NCBI RefSeq assembly: GCF_043641665.1
Contig: NC_092192.1
Coordinates: forward strand, 3,631,658-3,695,657
Length of the DNA: 64,000 nt
Reading direction: 5' to 3'
Origin: Enoplosus armatus
Taxonomy: Eukaryota; Chordata; Actinopteri; Centrarchiformes; Enoplosidae
Part shown: one piece after another, positions 38,568-50,778 of the stretch
Layout: every line of letters starts with the position of its first letter
How positions within the stretch are numbered: position 1 is the stretch's first letter
Program-made: the position numbers and the translations under genes
The notes under the pieces: generated by a model
What the model was told of the DNA's origin: nothing
Database searches by the model: none
What the model saw: the letters and a program-made list of their open reading frames with translations, nothing else

Positions 38568-39442
38568 ATTGCAGGGCTGTTATATTAGAGTTTAGCAAGG
38601 TCTACCTAATAAACTGGTAACTGGAGTGTATTTATTCACAACATTTTACCAAAAACAAAATCCTTTACCACCAAGGTCTTCATCTTAGATAACCATTAGT
38701 AAATTGATTGTTGTGTCAATCCACAGCACTGCATACCATTACAAGTCTTTTCCAAAAACAACACTGTACAATATAACAGAGGAAATCAAAGTCCTCATCA
38801 GTCAAAGGTAAAACCAAGCTGGAAGCTCCCATCCCAGATCCTATGTGTGTGGAAAAGTGAATGACTCTCAATCTCCCTTTCAAAGTAACCACAGTCAAGA
38901 TGCCTCAAGCGAGGAACCAAACCCCCCACTGCTCCGTGGTCAACAAGAAGATGATTGTGGTCACACCGGGTGGCTCTCAGGTGTAAAGCAGGATGGGGCT
39001 AAAAGCATTCAGGCTCACTAATAGCTTTCTTGAACAAACAAAGGTTACAAAAATGTTAATACCATGACTAAATTAAATGCATACCAGCGAGGGGATGGAT
39101 GGTATCCCCACCGGCAATGAAATTTAATGATCAGAGGCAGGAAAATCAAAAGCAGAGAGGAAATATCTACCCCATGCTGCCTGCGGCCCCTTGGCAAATA
39201 ACAAGTATGTCTACAAACCAATCTTATTTCCTCATCGCAGCTTTTCCCCAGGAGCCAAAATGAGGTCTCATTTTCATTTAACCACTGGAAGAAAAAAAAT
39301 GATGAGATAATATTCATGGACACAGAGTAGGGATTTCTAGCAGAACGTCACCTACTTCCAAGGTGCATGGAGAAGGGAAAGAGTCTGAAGAGGTCAAAAC
39401 TCCAGCAACACTTGTAGTATAAAGAACAACTTTATTGTCAGA

Positions 39443-39496
39443 CCAGCGCGTTTCGAACTGTGGACCTGATGAAGGCCATAAGCTGAAACGCGCTGG
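39443..39496 (+). repeat. 54-bp perfect-arm hairpin with hammerhead-like core, in a dispersed fish repeat
   Basis: CCAGCGCGTTTC at the left pairs perfectly with GAAACGCGCTGG at the right (12 bp). The loop contains CTGATGA followed by AGGCCATAAGCT and then GAAAC. The order stem-GTT-stem-CTGATGA-stem-GAAA-stem is that of a type III hammerhead ribozyme. However, predicted stems I and II are weak in this copy (only two firm pairs next to the core in stem II). The ...GATGAAGGCC...GAAACGCG... signature recurs in fish repeats as I remember them, so this is most likely a decayed copy of a mobile or retroposed unit. Confidence 0.5.
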
Positions 39497-41485
39497 TAAA
39501 CCATAGACACCACAGACACCACAGACAAATGCTTTGGAGGGTTAAGCTTATTTAGTCGTGTGACCTCATCATCGCGTAGAATAGTTCTTGGATGCGAAAC
39601 CAAAAAGAAAGAAATCCTTTTAGAAAACACAAACAACATAAATACTCCATGAAGGCGTGAATCTGTCAAAACTCAGAAACCCAAAATTGATCTGAAATCC
39701 AGTTAACAAATGGATGCTCCAGGGTCCAACAGGCTTTCTTGTTCAACTTTTCATTATACAAAGTTATGAACACTAAATTTAACTAATTAATAAGTACAGC
39801 TCTTCTGAATCAACTAAGGCACAAGATTAGAAGCTTTACCAGCTTTGTGCGAGTAACAAAGAAAGTGGATCAAAGCCTTTCCTGAGGAACAATTTGAAAG
39901 AGTGGAGGACACACATAGAGCAGTCATCTCAGGGATGTGGTCAGCACTTATTTTTTTTCCCCTGATGATTAAACAGCCTTGAAAGAGTCTTTTGTGTTTG
40001 CTGAAAAAACATGTTTGTAGGTGGCTGTTTGTGACAGAGGAAGGGCCACTGCGTTGTCCTTCATAGCAAATAAGTTTAACAACCCGGAAAACCATTTCAG
40101 CAGATCACTGTGCATCGATATTGTGAGCAAGGTGTAGGGGAATGTTACAATCACAACAAGAAAGATGTTCTCTGTAAAACTTGGTGACTCTATTGAGATG
40201 TGCTGAAACGAAGTTATAGGGTAATTCGGCATCACTACAACTTGGATCTTATTGTCATTGTTTTGACAATCATCTGCAAAAGTAACATCATACAACAGGA
40301 CAAGAAACCGATTGTGAACAAACTGATAGAAATGATGGTCATAACTATAAAAATGAGACACGTGGATTATGGATATTCTGATGTTTTCCCAGCCTCTGCC
40401 ATCTAGTTTCAAATCCATTTTCTGTTTTCGAGACTATTTTTGTATGGCATATACACCAATACGTGCAGTTCTTGTCGCTTGGCATGTGGCTCAGCAGGGG
40501 GGAATATACAGTTTATTCAGATGAATCAATCTGTTAAACTCCAAAAACACATTCATGAGCCTCAATAGGTTAATCCATGGCTGAAAATAGTGTCCAGTAA
40601 ATACATTTTTTATTCTTGTTTGAGTAACATTTGCCTTTTTAAATATTAAAGTATATTTGTGACCCGTTTTTAAAGATTAAATTGGAACCAATGGGCAAGA
40701 AGAAAAATATAGAATACCACCAATTTTCTCCATTAACAGTGAGCTTGTAGTTATCTTCCCCCTGCTTCAGTCTCTATATCTGGATGTGCTGTTTATATTG
40801 TCTTGCCCACCCTTTTTTCTTTCTAATAATCTAGCTTGCATTTAATCTTCCCAAGACACATTAATGGCTAACACCAGAAGGCTGAAAACATATATGGTAA
40901 TAAAAAGTAGCTTTATCCAGTGTTGTATCCTGTTACAATGTTCAGCAGGCTTTATTATCCCCAAAGGGCTGCAATTAGAGCTGCACTGCTGAATCTGGTC
41001 AAATACAATGAAAGACTGCCAATGTATAACCTACAAATCAGCATAATGTAGCATTAATTAGACTCACAGTGATTACATTAAAAGTCAGGAAAGCAGGCTT
41101 TGCCACGGAATACAATGGAATTAGATTCACAAAGAAGAGACTCTTCCACGTGAAGTTAGCTTCAGTCTGTGAATGATATGCCAAATAATGTGAGAGCTAT
41201 CTTGTCGCAGGGAATTGCATGCATCAGCGTTGTCCTTGCACTCCTCGGGGCAAAGCCATTGACAGATCGGTCAAAATGATGGTATAAAATGGAGGTAAAT
41301 TGAGTGTAATGCAAGACGCTCTCTCATTTTTATGGGTGTAACTTGATCTATTTTCTTTCATTCAAATCATTTAGGGTCTGTTTCCCTTTTTTCGGTTCAT
41401 GGATGTGTGGCTTATTTCAGAAGCCTGGTCTGTTCATTTAAAGAGATGTCATCATTTTAGATTAAAATGTCTATAATGCTCCATA

Positions 41486-41721
41486 AAAAAAAGATAAGAT
41501 GAAGCTTTATTGGTCGCCATGGGGAAATTAGGTCGTTGCATTGTAAAGTAATGGGATTTAGCAGGGGGAGTAAAGTTGAGTAAAGGATTACAAATTGAAT
41601 CTAAAACAAGCAACAAAACAGTAAAACTAATGAGACAATAAAGAAATTAATTAGACTATAAATGGTTTAATTACACAGATAGAATACTTTTTTGACAATT
41701 TTGACGTATAGCTATGATGTA
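41486..41721. repeat. Retroposon 3'-tail-like repeat, upstream half, interrupted by Tc1
   Basis: GATAAGATGAAGCTTTATTG followed by GTCGCCATGGGGAAATT resembles the 3' tail of a fish retroposon family often seen as TTTATTGATCCC...GGGGAAATT. The following A-rich sequence fits the same family. It stops at the Tc1 insertion and appears to resume after it. The identification rests on recall. Confidence 0.45.
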
Positions 41722-41746
41722 CAGTTGTGTTCAAAATAATAGCAGT
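41722..41746 (+). repeat. Tc1 left outer terminal repeat
   Basis: This is the outer transposase recognition repeat, matching the right end in inverted orientation with one mismatch (T/C at position 10). It starts directly after a TA dinucleotide. Confidence 0.93.
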
Positions 41747-41912
41747 CCCACATCACTAGCAAGATAAATCACTGTTTTTGTTAAAATTTCAACTTCTACA
41801 CTGCAAGTAAGTTTCTAGAAGGTTTAGTAAAAGTATAGAAAACCAACAGACCCAACAGGCATGGCGTGCATGCTGCTGATTCTGTGAAACTGAATCATTA
41901 ACTGAAAGGGGC

Positions 41913-41937
41913 GTGTTCAAAAAAATAGCAGTGCTGA
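41913..41937 (+). repeat. Tc1 left inner repeat (IR/DR-type)
   Basis: GTGTTCAAAAAAATAGCAG repeats the core of the outer terminus in direct orientation about 190 bases further in. It is matched by an inverted partner at 43,135-43,159. This is the paired binding-site arrangement known for IR/DR Tc1 elements such as Sleeping Beauty. Confidence 0.85.
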
Positions 41938-42064
41938 GTTCAATAAGTGAGGTCATTGATAATGTGAAAAAAACAGGTGTTAAACAGGTGGCCCTCATTT
42001 AAGGATCAAGGCAACTGACGCTGCATTTGCTGGCTGTGCATTTGTCCTTAAAAAACAGAGTAAA

Positions 42065-43057
42065 ATGGGTCGTTGACACTGTTCAGAAGAAGAGCGTTCT
42101 TTGATTAAGGAATTAATCAAAGAAGGGAAAACCTATAAAGAAGTGCAGAAAATGATAGGCTGTTCAGCTAAAATGATATCAAACGCTTTAAAATGGCAGC
42201 CAAAACCAGAAAGGCGAGGAAGAAAAAGAAAAACGACTATTCAAATGGATCGGAGAATAACCAGAATGGCAAAGGCTCAGCCAATGATCAGCTCCAGGAG
42301 GATCAAAGAAGATCTAAGGTTGCCTGTGAGTAGTGTAACAATCAGACGACATCTATGTGAAGCCAAGCTACCAGCAAGAAGCCCCCGCAAAGTCCCATTG
42401 TTAGAAAAAAGACATGTGCTGAAGCGGTTACAATTTGCCAAAGAACACATTGATTGGCCTAAAAAGAAGTGGCGTAATATTTTGTGGACTGATGAGAGTA
42501 AGATTGTTCTTTTTGGGTCTAAGGGCCACAGACAGTTTGTCAGACGTCCTGCAAACACTGAATTCAAGCCACAGTACACAGTGAAGACGGTGAAGCATGG
42601 TGGTGCAAGCATCATGATATGGGGATGTTTCTCGTACTATGGTGTTGGTCCTATTTATCGCATACCAGGGATCATGGATCAGTTTGAGTACATCAGAATA
42701 CTGGAAGAAGTCATGTTGCCGTATGCTGATGAGGAAATGCCCTTGAAATGGGTGTTTCAACAAGACAATGACCCCAAACACACCAGCAAGCGAGCAAAAT
42801 CATGGTTCCAGACAAACCGCATTCAAGTAATGGAGTGGCCAGCACAATCCCCGGACCTTAATCCCATAGAAAACTTGTGGGCTGACGTGAAAAATGCTGT
42901 TCATGAGGCAAAACCAAGAAATTCAGAGGAATTGTGGAACGTAGTACAATTGTCCTGGGCTGCAATACCTGTTGACCGGTGCCAGAAGTTGGTCGACTCC
43001 ATGCACCACAGATGTGAAGCAGTTATCAGAAACCGTGGTTATGCAACTAAATATTAG
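42065..43057 (+). pseudogene. Tc1-type DD34E transposase, stop at codon 4, otherwise open
   Basis: The transposase would cut and paste its own element through the terminal repeats in the nucleus. The probable native ATG is at 42,065 (MGR), but codon 4 is TGA (42,074). The same frame then continues HCSEEERS into 319 uninterrupted codons from 42,101 to the TAG at 43,055. Numbering from 42,101, an N-terminal helix-turn-helix covers about residues 1-35, the basic GRKRK linker is at 40-44, and a second helix-turn-helix (SSRRIKEDL...VTIRRHL) is at about 64-85. The catalytic residues are D131 in WTDES, D222 in QQDNDPKHT and E257 in NPIENLW. There are exactly 34 residues between the last two, so this is DD34E. 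The [13 protein letters not shown] motif is also intact. The next in-frame ATG would lose part of the first DNA-binding helix, so this copy is probably non-autonomous unless the stop is bypassed. Confidence 0.88.
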
Positions 43058-43134
43058 TTTATGATTCTCAGGAAAGTTGAATCTTCAAGCATTTCTTAGT
43101 TTATACAGTACATTTGAGTTTGTAAAGACAGATG

Positions 43135-43159
43135 TCAACACTGCTATTTTTTTGAACAT
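43135..43159 (-). repeat. Tc1 right inner repeat (IR/DR-type)
   Basis: CTGCTATTTTTTTGAACAT is the inverted partner of the left inner repeat. The sequence between inner and outer repeats does not match between the two ends, so only the binding sites are conserved. Confidence 0.85.
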
Positions 43160-43315
43160 TATATTTCTTGACTTTCTGTAAAATATTATCAAATTCAATT
43201 ACTTTTTCCAATTTTCTTGCTTTGAAATAGAAAGTGCTGTGTCCCCAATGCATTTGTGTTCATTAAAATACAATTTATTTGAGGGATTTTGACGTTTACT
43301 CACCTTTTTAATCAC

Positions 43316-43340
43316 ACTGCTATTATTTTGGACACAACTG
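43316..43340 (-). repeat. Tc1 right outer terminal repeat
   Basis: CTGCTATTATTTTGGACAC, followed by AACTG and TATA, forms the right outer terminus next to the TA duplication. Confidence 0.93.
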
Positions 43341-43560
43341 TATATAGGAAGGAACTTGCAGACAATATACAACAGGTAGACATCATACAGATCACTGGAT
43401 TAATAAACCTAATAAACGTTTACACAGCCGAATGATATGAAACCAAACGTAAAAAAAACTAGCAAGAAACTTTAGAGTTTAATGCATCAAATAATACGCG
43501 AAATCCTTTTGTACAGTCGTTTGTATAGGAAATCCCTTTGTAGCAGCTGCTGTATAATAT
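43341..43560. repeat. Retroposon-like repeat, downstream half
   Basis: After the Tc1 right end the sequence resumes with ATATAGGAAGGAACTTGCAG and continues to TTTGTACAGTCGTTTGTATA and AAATCCCTTTGTAGC. It is compatible with the continuation of the repeat split by the transposon. The boundary is approximate. Confidence 0.35.
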
Positions 43561-46500
43561 TATGAGGCTCAGTTTACCTCACACAGAGTATCCCCTATGG
43601 GAAACCCTGTTGTCTAGAGCCCTATAGATTGCGTCAGCGTCAGATCGTATTGAGGCACAGATCATGCTGCCTCGAGGCATTTGCATCCTTTCATCAATAC
43701 ACCACTAATGCATGCAGTGACTGTGACTACAAGGCTCCATTTGGCAGCAGAGAAACAGAGGGCAGGGGCCATGTTGGAAGCTGCAGCTAGCTGAGGCACA
43801 CACGAACTACACATACTAAACATCTGCAACTTCATAGGTCAGCTCTAGTGTGTGATTGTAGTTGCAGGGCACCCCTTCTCTCCTAGCCTCTGTGGTCCTC
43901 TCAACTTCACACACAGAGGTTCAGCTTTCTAGTACTTGCTGAGGTTGTTGGTGAGTCTCATGCCAACTGAATTTCAATTGAAAAGCTTCTTTGTTGACCT
44001 CTTCAGTTTCCAAATTTATTCAGAAAACGATGCTGTTAAGACATAAGGAGACCAGTGATGAAGAGAAACAGGAACCAGACACAAAAGTGAAACAAGAAAA
44101 TACAAATCCTCATACTACACAATTATTGTAACCTTATTGTACATTATGAAGTTGAAAAATGTAATTTGTAATTTAATCCTCAAAATGTAATGTCATAATA
44201 AAATTGAGGGGTTTTCTGTGAAATTTAAATACATTTTCTCCCACTAGTTTCATGTGAAAATCTATCAGCAAACTCTAAAACCTTGTTTGAGTTGTGAAAT
44301 CCACCTGTAAAAATCAAGTCTGCATTCATTTTTGCCAAATAAATCATTATGAGGTCACACAGTGCAGTCCTTTTAAATCAGTCTTTATTTAACTGCACCG
44401 CCACACAATCATAATGTGGCGATGACAAATATGTTCATTGTGATGGATTATACAAGTCTAACAAGTTTCAAGAGTCTGCTGAACTGATTTTCATACCATA
44501 CGGAAATGAATGGAAACCAACGGTTGCTTGGAAAAGCAGTAAAAATACATTTAATTTGTAGTTAATGAGCTAAAAACCCGCAACCACTCTGGTGTGGTGT
44601 TTTAGGATTAAAGTTAAGTCAAATGACAACCATATAACATGATTTAAATTTGAAATTGATGTGTTTATGCATAAAGGCTTGTAAAAGCTTTCATGAGAAG
44701 ACTGAAGAAAAAGCATTGATGATTGAGAGAAGAGAAATGGACATTTATTTATATCCGTGTCATGCATTACTTTAAAGTCTACGTTTACTGAAAACCATTT
44801 GAGAAGAACTGCTGCAAAGCCTCAAATCATTAGTCAGAAGGTTAGTTTCAGTGAAAGACATTGTCTTCAGCCTCGCACAACTCGCACTAGCTCTCACGGT
44901 AAAAACAAGGAAGGAGGAACAAAGAAAGAAAAAGTGTGGGTGATGGTGTTTGTGTTTTGTTCTCTTCAAAGACTTCTTAAAACATGTATCATCTTTCACC
45001 CTGCAATACTTCCTTTCAAAGCCCAGCTTTTGACTAATTGGTTGGTAAATATTTGATGTCACTTGCGTCGGTAGTCCGCTGGTCAGGAAGAGTGACATAA
45101 CTGAATGATAGATTCTTAGCTGGTCCGAAGACCACCACATTGTATCTTGCCTCAGTTGTTGCTTCATCCAAACAGCCTCCGCTGGACCAGATAAGGGCGA
45201 CTGATCATTTATTCACTTTATGTGCATATAAAGGATCAATGATGAAATGTTCCATTTCCCACTGATGGTGTCACGCTGGTTATATATTCTTCCTTTTTAA
45301 TCTGCAAATTATGCCTCATTAAAGCTGCACTATGAATTTAATGTGGAAATACACTGCTATATCAGCCTAAATTACAAAGTGAGACTTTAACAGAGAAAAC
45401 ATTCCTCTTCCACTAATTGAGACCCTGTAGATTCACCAAACATTCCTTTGTCAGACATTTGTTGTCCACAGGAAGTGATTGATTGAAAATTGAGGGTGGA
45501 TTTTGAACTGCTTCTTAAACCCCACAAGGGGATTGCTTCATCCAGAGGAAGTTGGACTCACCAGTCTTAGATCATTAACCCTTGACGTCCTTTTGTTATC
45601 CTTTTGTATCAAGCTTCACAGAGCGAGGGGCTTCAGAGCCTCTTCTAGATAGCCGTTAGTGTCTAGTGTTTCCCAAAAACACTTTTCCCACAACAAGAGA
45701 CTAGTGGTAGTTTGCACACAAACCGACCGACTCTACACATACATACGTATGGTCCCCCTGTACATACAGCACTCCACCTGAGGAAGCAAAAGATTAAATG
45801 CCAATTAGTTGTAAAGGTCAAGCAATGTTTGTGGATAGAGAGAGAATAGAATATTAATAAGGGATTTCCGTGAGGGATTTGTTTTTAAAATCAAGGTGAC
45901 TAAGAGGATTACAAGGTTAGAACAGATAGCATTTATAAATTCTACAGATTAAATACAGGTTGCTTTTTCAAGGAGTGACACAAATAGAAAACAATTCACT
46001 CAATCAAAAAAATCACTAGGTTTATGTTTAATACTGTGTATTCTTTCAACTTTTCCAAAGCGTGGCATGTTGATAAATCTATGAAACGCTCAGTGACAGT
46101 GATGTAGACTCTTTAATTTTTTCTTTAAAAAGCAGTACAGGGCTTTTGATTGATTACAAATCCACCTTAGAAATTACAAGATCTGTTATGTTGAAGGAAA
46201 AGAAACGTGATTTTTTGATTGATTTGATTCGTCTTTAGCGTCAGTATTGTGACAAGCCACAAAGTTTTTGCAAACGCACGCATTTGATTGGATAAGTGTA
46301 TGTATGCACCCCCAAGTTCAAGATGAATCATTAAAAATATTGTAACAGTTACATATTTTTGGCATATAATAACTGAACAATTAACAGTGTTTTCTATTTC
46401 ACCGTGTCTTTAAAAGAGGACAGGATGTTGATCCTCATGTGAAATGGGAACAATTGTTGAACAACACATTTTTTAAGGTCCAACAGATATAGCATTGAAT

Positions 46501-47128
46501 CTGTTTCCTGGCTGAAATGAAAGAATGACAGGCTCAACCTGACTTTTGTGGGTTTGGCAGCTCTGTGGCCTTTTTGTTTATTTGTCTGTCAAATCTGTGG
46601 CTGTATATTAACTGAAAAGACCAATTGCAGACCAGGTTAGTCATGTGAAAACTAATCCATGTTCTGGTCGATTCATTGCTCACCCTTAAATGTGATAAAT
46701 GAGAAAAATGTCTGTCGAAAACACTTAAAATAAACTTTAGGTGGTGCTTCTCTACATTGCATCCACATTGTAAACGCTCTTTCATGATGTGACCTCCGTG
46801 GAGCCAGACAGCACACCTGCTGCAGCTGTGGACGACGGCCTTAACTGGCCTTTGTATCTGTTGTTCTGCTTCATTGGATGTCAGTTGCACATGATGTGAT
46901 TACTGACATGCTCATTCACATTTTAGAGCTGCTTAATCTGACGGAAATGTGTTAGATATGTGCACGCTTCAGGGGACGTAATGCAGCAAAATATATAACA
47001 AGAAGCCTGTAGAGTGACTGATTTACTCCGCTTTACTCTAATCACCAAAGTGATCTGATTTCATGCAAACCCGTGGACTGGACAAACCCTCCCCAGTGTG
47101 ACTAAAACTTGTAGGGAATTTCCCTATG
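43561..47128. other. No gene recognised
   Basis: AT-rich with short frames. I see nothing beyond chance ORFs and no clear repeat boundaries. Confidence 0.45.
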
Positions 47129-47129
47129 C

Positions 47130-47175
<46 letters not shown>

Positions 47176-47176
47176 G
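47129..47176. repeat. (TA)n microsatellite
   Basis: About 48 bases of near-pure TA with two interruptions (ATACAT, ATGTAT) arranged symmetrically, able to extrude as a cruciform. Confidence 0.92.
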
Positions 47177-48573
47177 AAAGCTGATGAAACATGAAGCCAC
47201 ACACAGTTTGAGCGTATTTGAGAAAGTCCAGCTGCAGTCCATCTGTAAAGGTAATCCAGGTCTGACTGAGATAGAAATAGACATTCCTCAGAGAGTTTCC
47301 TCCACCAGTGTTTCAAGTTCTAATACAGCCTTCATCCCCAGGCTAACGTGTCTTTTCATCTGCACTTTGTGTTGTGTTCATAGCTAATTGAGTGATAATT
47401 TGAACCATTTTAGATTTTGGCTCTTTATTTGCATACACGTCTCAGCAAAAGTGGAATCTAAATAAAGAATGCTGGAATTAAAAGTCGACAAGACAAGAAA
47501 AAGTGCAATAACTGTGTTTGTTTAGTGTAATCTCACAGTCAGTACAGTGGAAGTATGTGGTTGGGTGAATTGAAAGGTATTATTTCACCTTTCCAAATGT
47601 AATAGCAGTATAGTGACACTCAAAGCAGAGTAAAAGAAGGGTAAGATAAAGATCAATGGGGAAACCCTTGGCGCTGGAACGTTAGTAATGCTGTACGGAT
47701 GCTCTCTCCATCTCTCTCCAAACCCTCTCAACAATTTCTCCTGACCTTTTACTTGAAGAGACATTTATGCACTTCGCTTTCTCAAGATCAAATGTCTGCC
47801 CTTCTCATGACATCCTCTCTATATATCTCCCCCTGACTTGGCAGCCGGCTTTTATTTTTGACAGCTTTTGTATGGGCAGCAAGATATACAGTTAAGTGTG
47901 TCATTTAACTATGGAACAAGGCTTTGTTGCCTGAATGCTTTTGAGGAGATTAAACAGCAGCACAACAGATACTTCCAGATCATTCTGAATTTGAATGCGT
48001 AGAATATGCAGCATACCTGGTTGAAACGAAGAAGGTTGTGTATAAGTGGGTTATTTGGGTTGAAAGTCTGTCTGGTTGCACGTCTATAACATGCATTATT
48101 CCAAGAATATATGCTTGCCAGGCTCTATTTCCAGATGTTTTGCTCCATAGACTTTAGCCCCCATCAATAGTATTATTGTACTAAGTTTGCGTCACACCGA
48201 ATTTAGTTTCAGTAACCTCCTGCTTTTTGTGAGAATGACAATAAATTTGTTGCACAAAAGCTTTCCTGCATTAGCTTCTGAGGAGAAAAGCTTGTTGAGG
48301 ATGTGCTTCAAAGTTAATCTAGTTCTAAAACACAAAAAAACTCCAATAAGTGGATTGATGATTAAATTCTCCACTGGGATAAGTCAGCGGTATTGCGGTT
48401 GGAATCACTCTCTTTTTTTCTTATCTAAAGCGTCTGTCTTCGCATACTGTTATTGGCATAACTGTAGAGGTAGAATAGCATCGCCTCAGCCTCAAAGTGG
48501 CCCCATACTTTCATTAATTGACATCAGACAAAGTAATCTGATGAATACAAAGTGCCCTTAGACTAGACACCCA

Positions 48574-48618
<45 letters not shown>

Positions 48619-50224
48619 CAGATGTTTCACGTAATGGGAGCACAACAGGAAGAGAATTCAATTCAATTTGGCCCGAGGTCTAATAGGACATCAAGTGGAA
48701 GAGGAAGGCGATAGGGTTTCACACTGGAAGCCCATCTGTGTCCATGCTCCCCTTCAAACCCACCCACCCAGTGATGTTGTTAGACTGAAATGAGACAAGA
48801 GCGCCCTGATGCATCGTAGGCTATAATCGCCTTCTCAAATGACACCATAAGGCCTCGGGGGTTGAGAGGAAGGGGCAAAGATTTGTTTCATTTGATGGCA
48901 TTCAATGCATGTATTGTCATTGCACAGTTTCATTGCATTGAAAAGGGATTAGGAGACTCCTGGGCAGTAGTCAGGTGACCTTCAGGCGTAACATGAAAGT
49001 ATCTGTGTCCTTGTTGGCTCACAGTCCCCAGGAGGCTGACGGAGGCCAGGGACCACTGAGCTTTTGGCACAATATACTTTTGCAATTTACTTTGTTCCAG
49101 CAACAGCCACTCCCCTGCTCCACTAGTGGATGATGGACATTTTGTCATCTCATGCAACATGCAATGAGATCATTTACTCTCAGATCATGTGTCTCTGAAG
49201 GAATGCTGGATGTGCATGCTAACCCCAACCCTTACAGTAGTGTATATAATAATAATGGGTCAGGATTGGTGATAAATCATATTTCCTTGATAGTTATACA
49301 GTTATAGACTATATTTTTGTTGCTGTTATTATTGTAGAAAAAGACAATGAACACAGCACATGTGTAGACTGCAGGAACATGCTGTTTAATACACATGTAT
49401 CATGGTAGAAGGTGGAGAAAACAATGTTTTCCAGCAGATGAAGGGAAAATTTGACTTTTCTTCCTCAGATGGTGGTCCAAAGTATGTTGATACCTTTCCA
49501 TTTTCCTTTATTTTTGAAATAAAGTGCATGTGGACATAAATATGTAATAATGAATTAATAGAATTGAGCATTTAAAGCATTAGAAAATAGTCACAGTCAA
49601 AGTCAGCAACGCCATGCAATTAAAAGCACATCTCCATGGCCACCACAGTGTAAAATGTTTTGGTCGTGTTTTGAGGATTTTCATCTCATTTCAATAAATA
49701 TTGAGATAATATCTTCTATCAAGCCAGGATAATTGTAAAGTATAATTGAAACAAGTCACAACCAGTCGAGTGTGAAGAGAGATCTTCTGCCTTTGAATTT
49801 GAGTTATTTTTGTGCATTTTACCAATTTCCGGGGGGTAATTGCTTCACATTACCAAAGTGCAACTCCTACTTCACTTTCTCTCCGCTCCTGCTGCACCCT
49901 GTTTGAGCTGATCCAACAGTTAGATTACATTGCACATCAGTGATGATACAAACAGTCACATATTGTGCTGTTATTGGCTTGCACACGTTCAAATAATGTC
50001 AGCAAGCTGTCTGCAGTCACAGCTTTACCTTAAGTTCCCTGATGTGGCCCTGCAGCCTCCCCGTGTTTAAATGAACAGATGCAGGAGAGAGAAGCAGTCA
50101 ACAGTACCAAGTCAGAAGCAAACTGCTTTAGAAACTAAATAACCATTAAAAACAGCAAGCTGGAAACCATTTTGTTTTGGGCTGTTTGGCCAGCAGCAGG
50201 TGCTTTTGGAACACATGGAGACCT
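47177..50224. other. No gene recognised
   Basis: Apart from the CA microsatellite at 48.6 kb this holds only short frames and ordinary AT-rich sequence. Confidence 0.45.
48576..48615 (+). repeat. (CA)n microsatellite
   Basis: There are twenty uninterrupted CA units. Confidence 0.93.
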
Positions 50225-50345
50225 TTAAGAGCCTTGCTCAAGGACACCTCGACAGTCGTTTCCTAAGCAGGGGAGAATGTTCCACATTCTGGTCTGGGGA
50301 TTCAAGGTTACTCCGAGCTCTAGGCTACCGCTGCCTCAAGACATA
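50225..50345 (+). repeat. Dispersed teleost repeat fragment
   Basis: AGCCTTGCTCAAGGACACCT, CGACAGTCG, GGGGATTCAAGGTTACTCCG and CTCTAGGCTACCGCTGCC follow the order of a very common fish dispersed repeat (recalled). The copy is diverged and shorter than others I know. Confidence 0.6.
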
Positions 50346-50646
50346 GTGAGATAGATCGAGCAAAGTGGTCTGTAATGCTGTTCCAATATCTACTTACCTC
50401 TTAAACACAGCAATAAAGTCATATAGTGCTTTAAACGGTCCAGGGGAAAAAGACACCTCTTTGATATTAACATTGGCAGCCATACTAGGTATGTATCCTT
50501 ATATGTGAGGCCCATATTCTATCCTTTCCCGAGGCCAGTAGAGGTAGTAGAGTCTCACAATTTCGCAGTGTTGTCGTGTGAATGGTAAAATATACAGTAA
50601 TGGTGGGAGATTCGAAGGGTGGCTCTGCGTTTGGACCCAGGAGAAC

Positions 50647-50660
50647 GGAGCAGATGGCGC
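50647..50660 (+). promoter_or_regulatory. CTCF-like site
   Basis: GGAGCAGATGGCGC agrees with 12 of 14 positions of the CTCF core as I recall it. It lies about 2 kb upstream of the tmem132e exon, next to CA repeats. Confidence 0.25.
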
Positions 50661-50753
50661 TCTGGTAGAGGAGCCCTTAAGGAAGTTTGTGGATTGCTGT
50701 GCATATTTGTCGCTTTTAATGTTGATCAAGGCAAGAGTAGCTCTTCTTTCCAA

Positions 50754-50778
50754 ACACACGCACACACACACACACACA
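50754..50778 (+). repeat. (CA)n microsatellite
   Basis: This is a CA run with one CG interruption. Confidence 0.9.

Larger units (their letters stand above)
41722..43340 (+). mobile_element. Tc1/mariner-superfamily DNA transposon, near-complete
   Basis: The 1,619-bp element is flanked by TA on both sides (41,720-41,721 and 43,341-43,342), the standard Tc1 target-site duplication. The left end begins CAGTTGTGTTCAAAATAA and the right end, reverse-complemented, begins CAGTTGTGTCCAAAATAA, with one mismatch over the first ~25 bases. A second pair of inverted repeats sits about 180-190 bases inside the ends. Between them lies a DD34E transposase in + orientation. The element is inserted in an older sequence that looks like a fish retroposon tail. 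Low end divergence and an almost intact frame suggest a fairly recent insertion. The only visible coding damage is an early stop codon. Confidence 0.95.

Noticed and set aside
42277..42781. Minus-strand frames of 112 and 117 codons
   Set aside because: They are antisense shadows of the Tc1 transposase.
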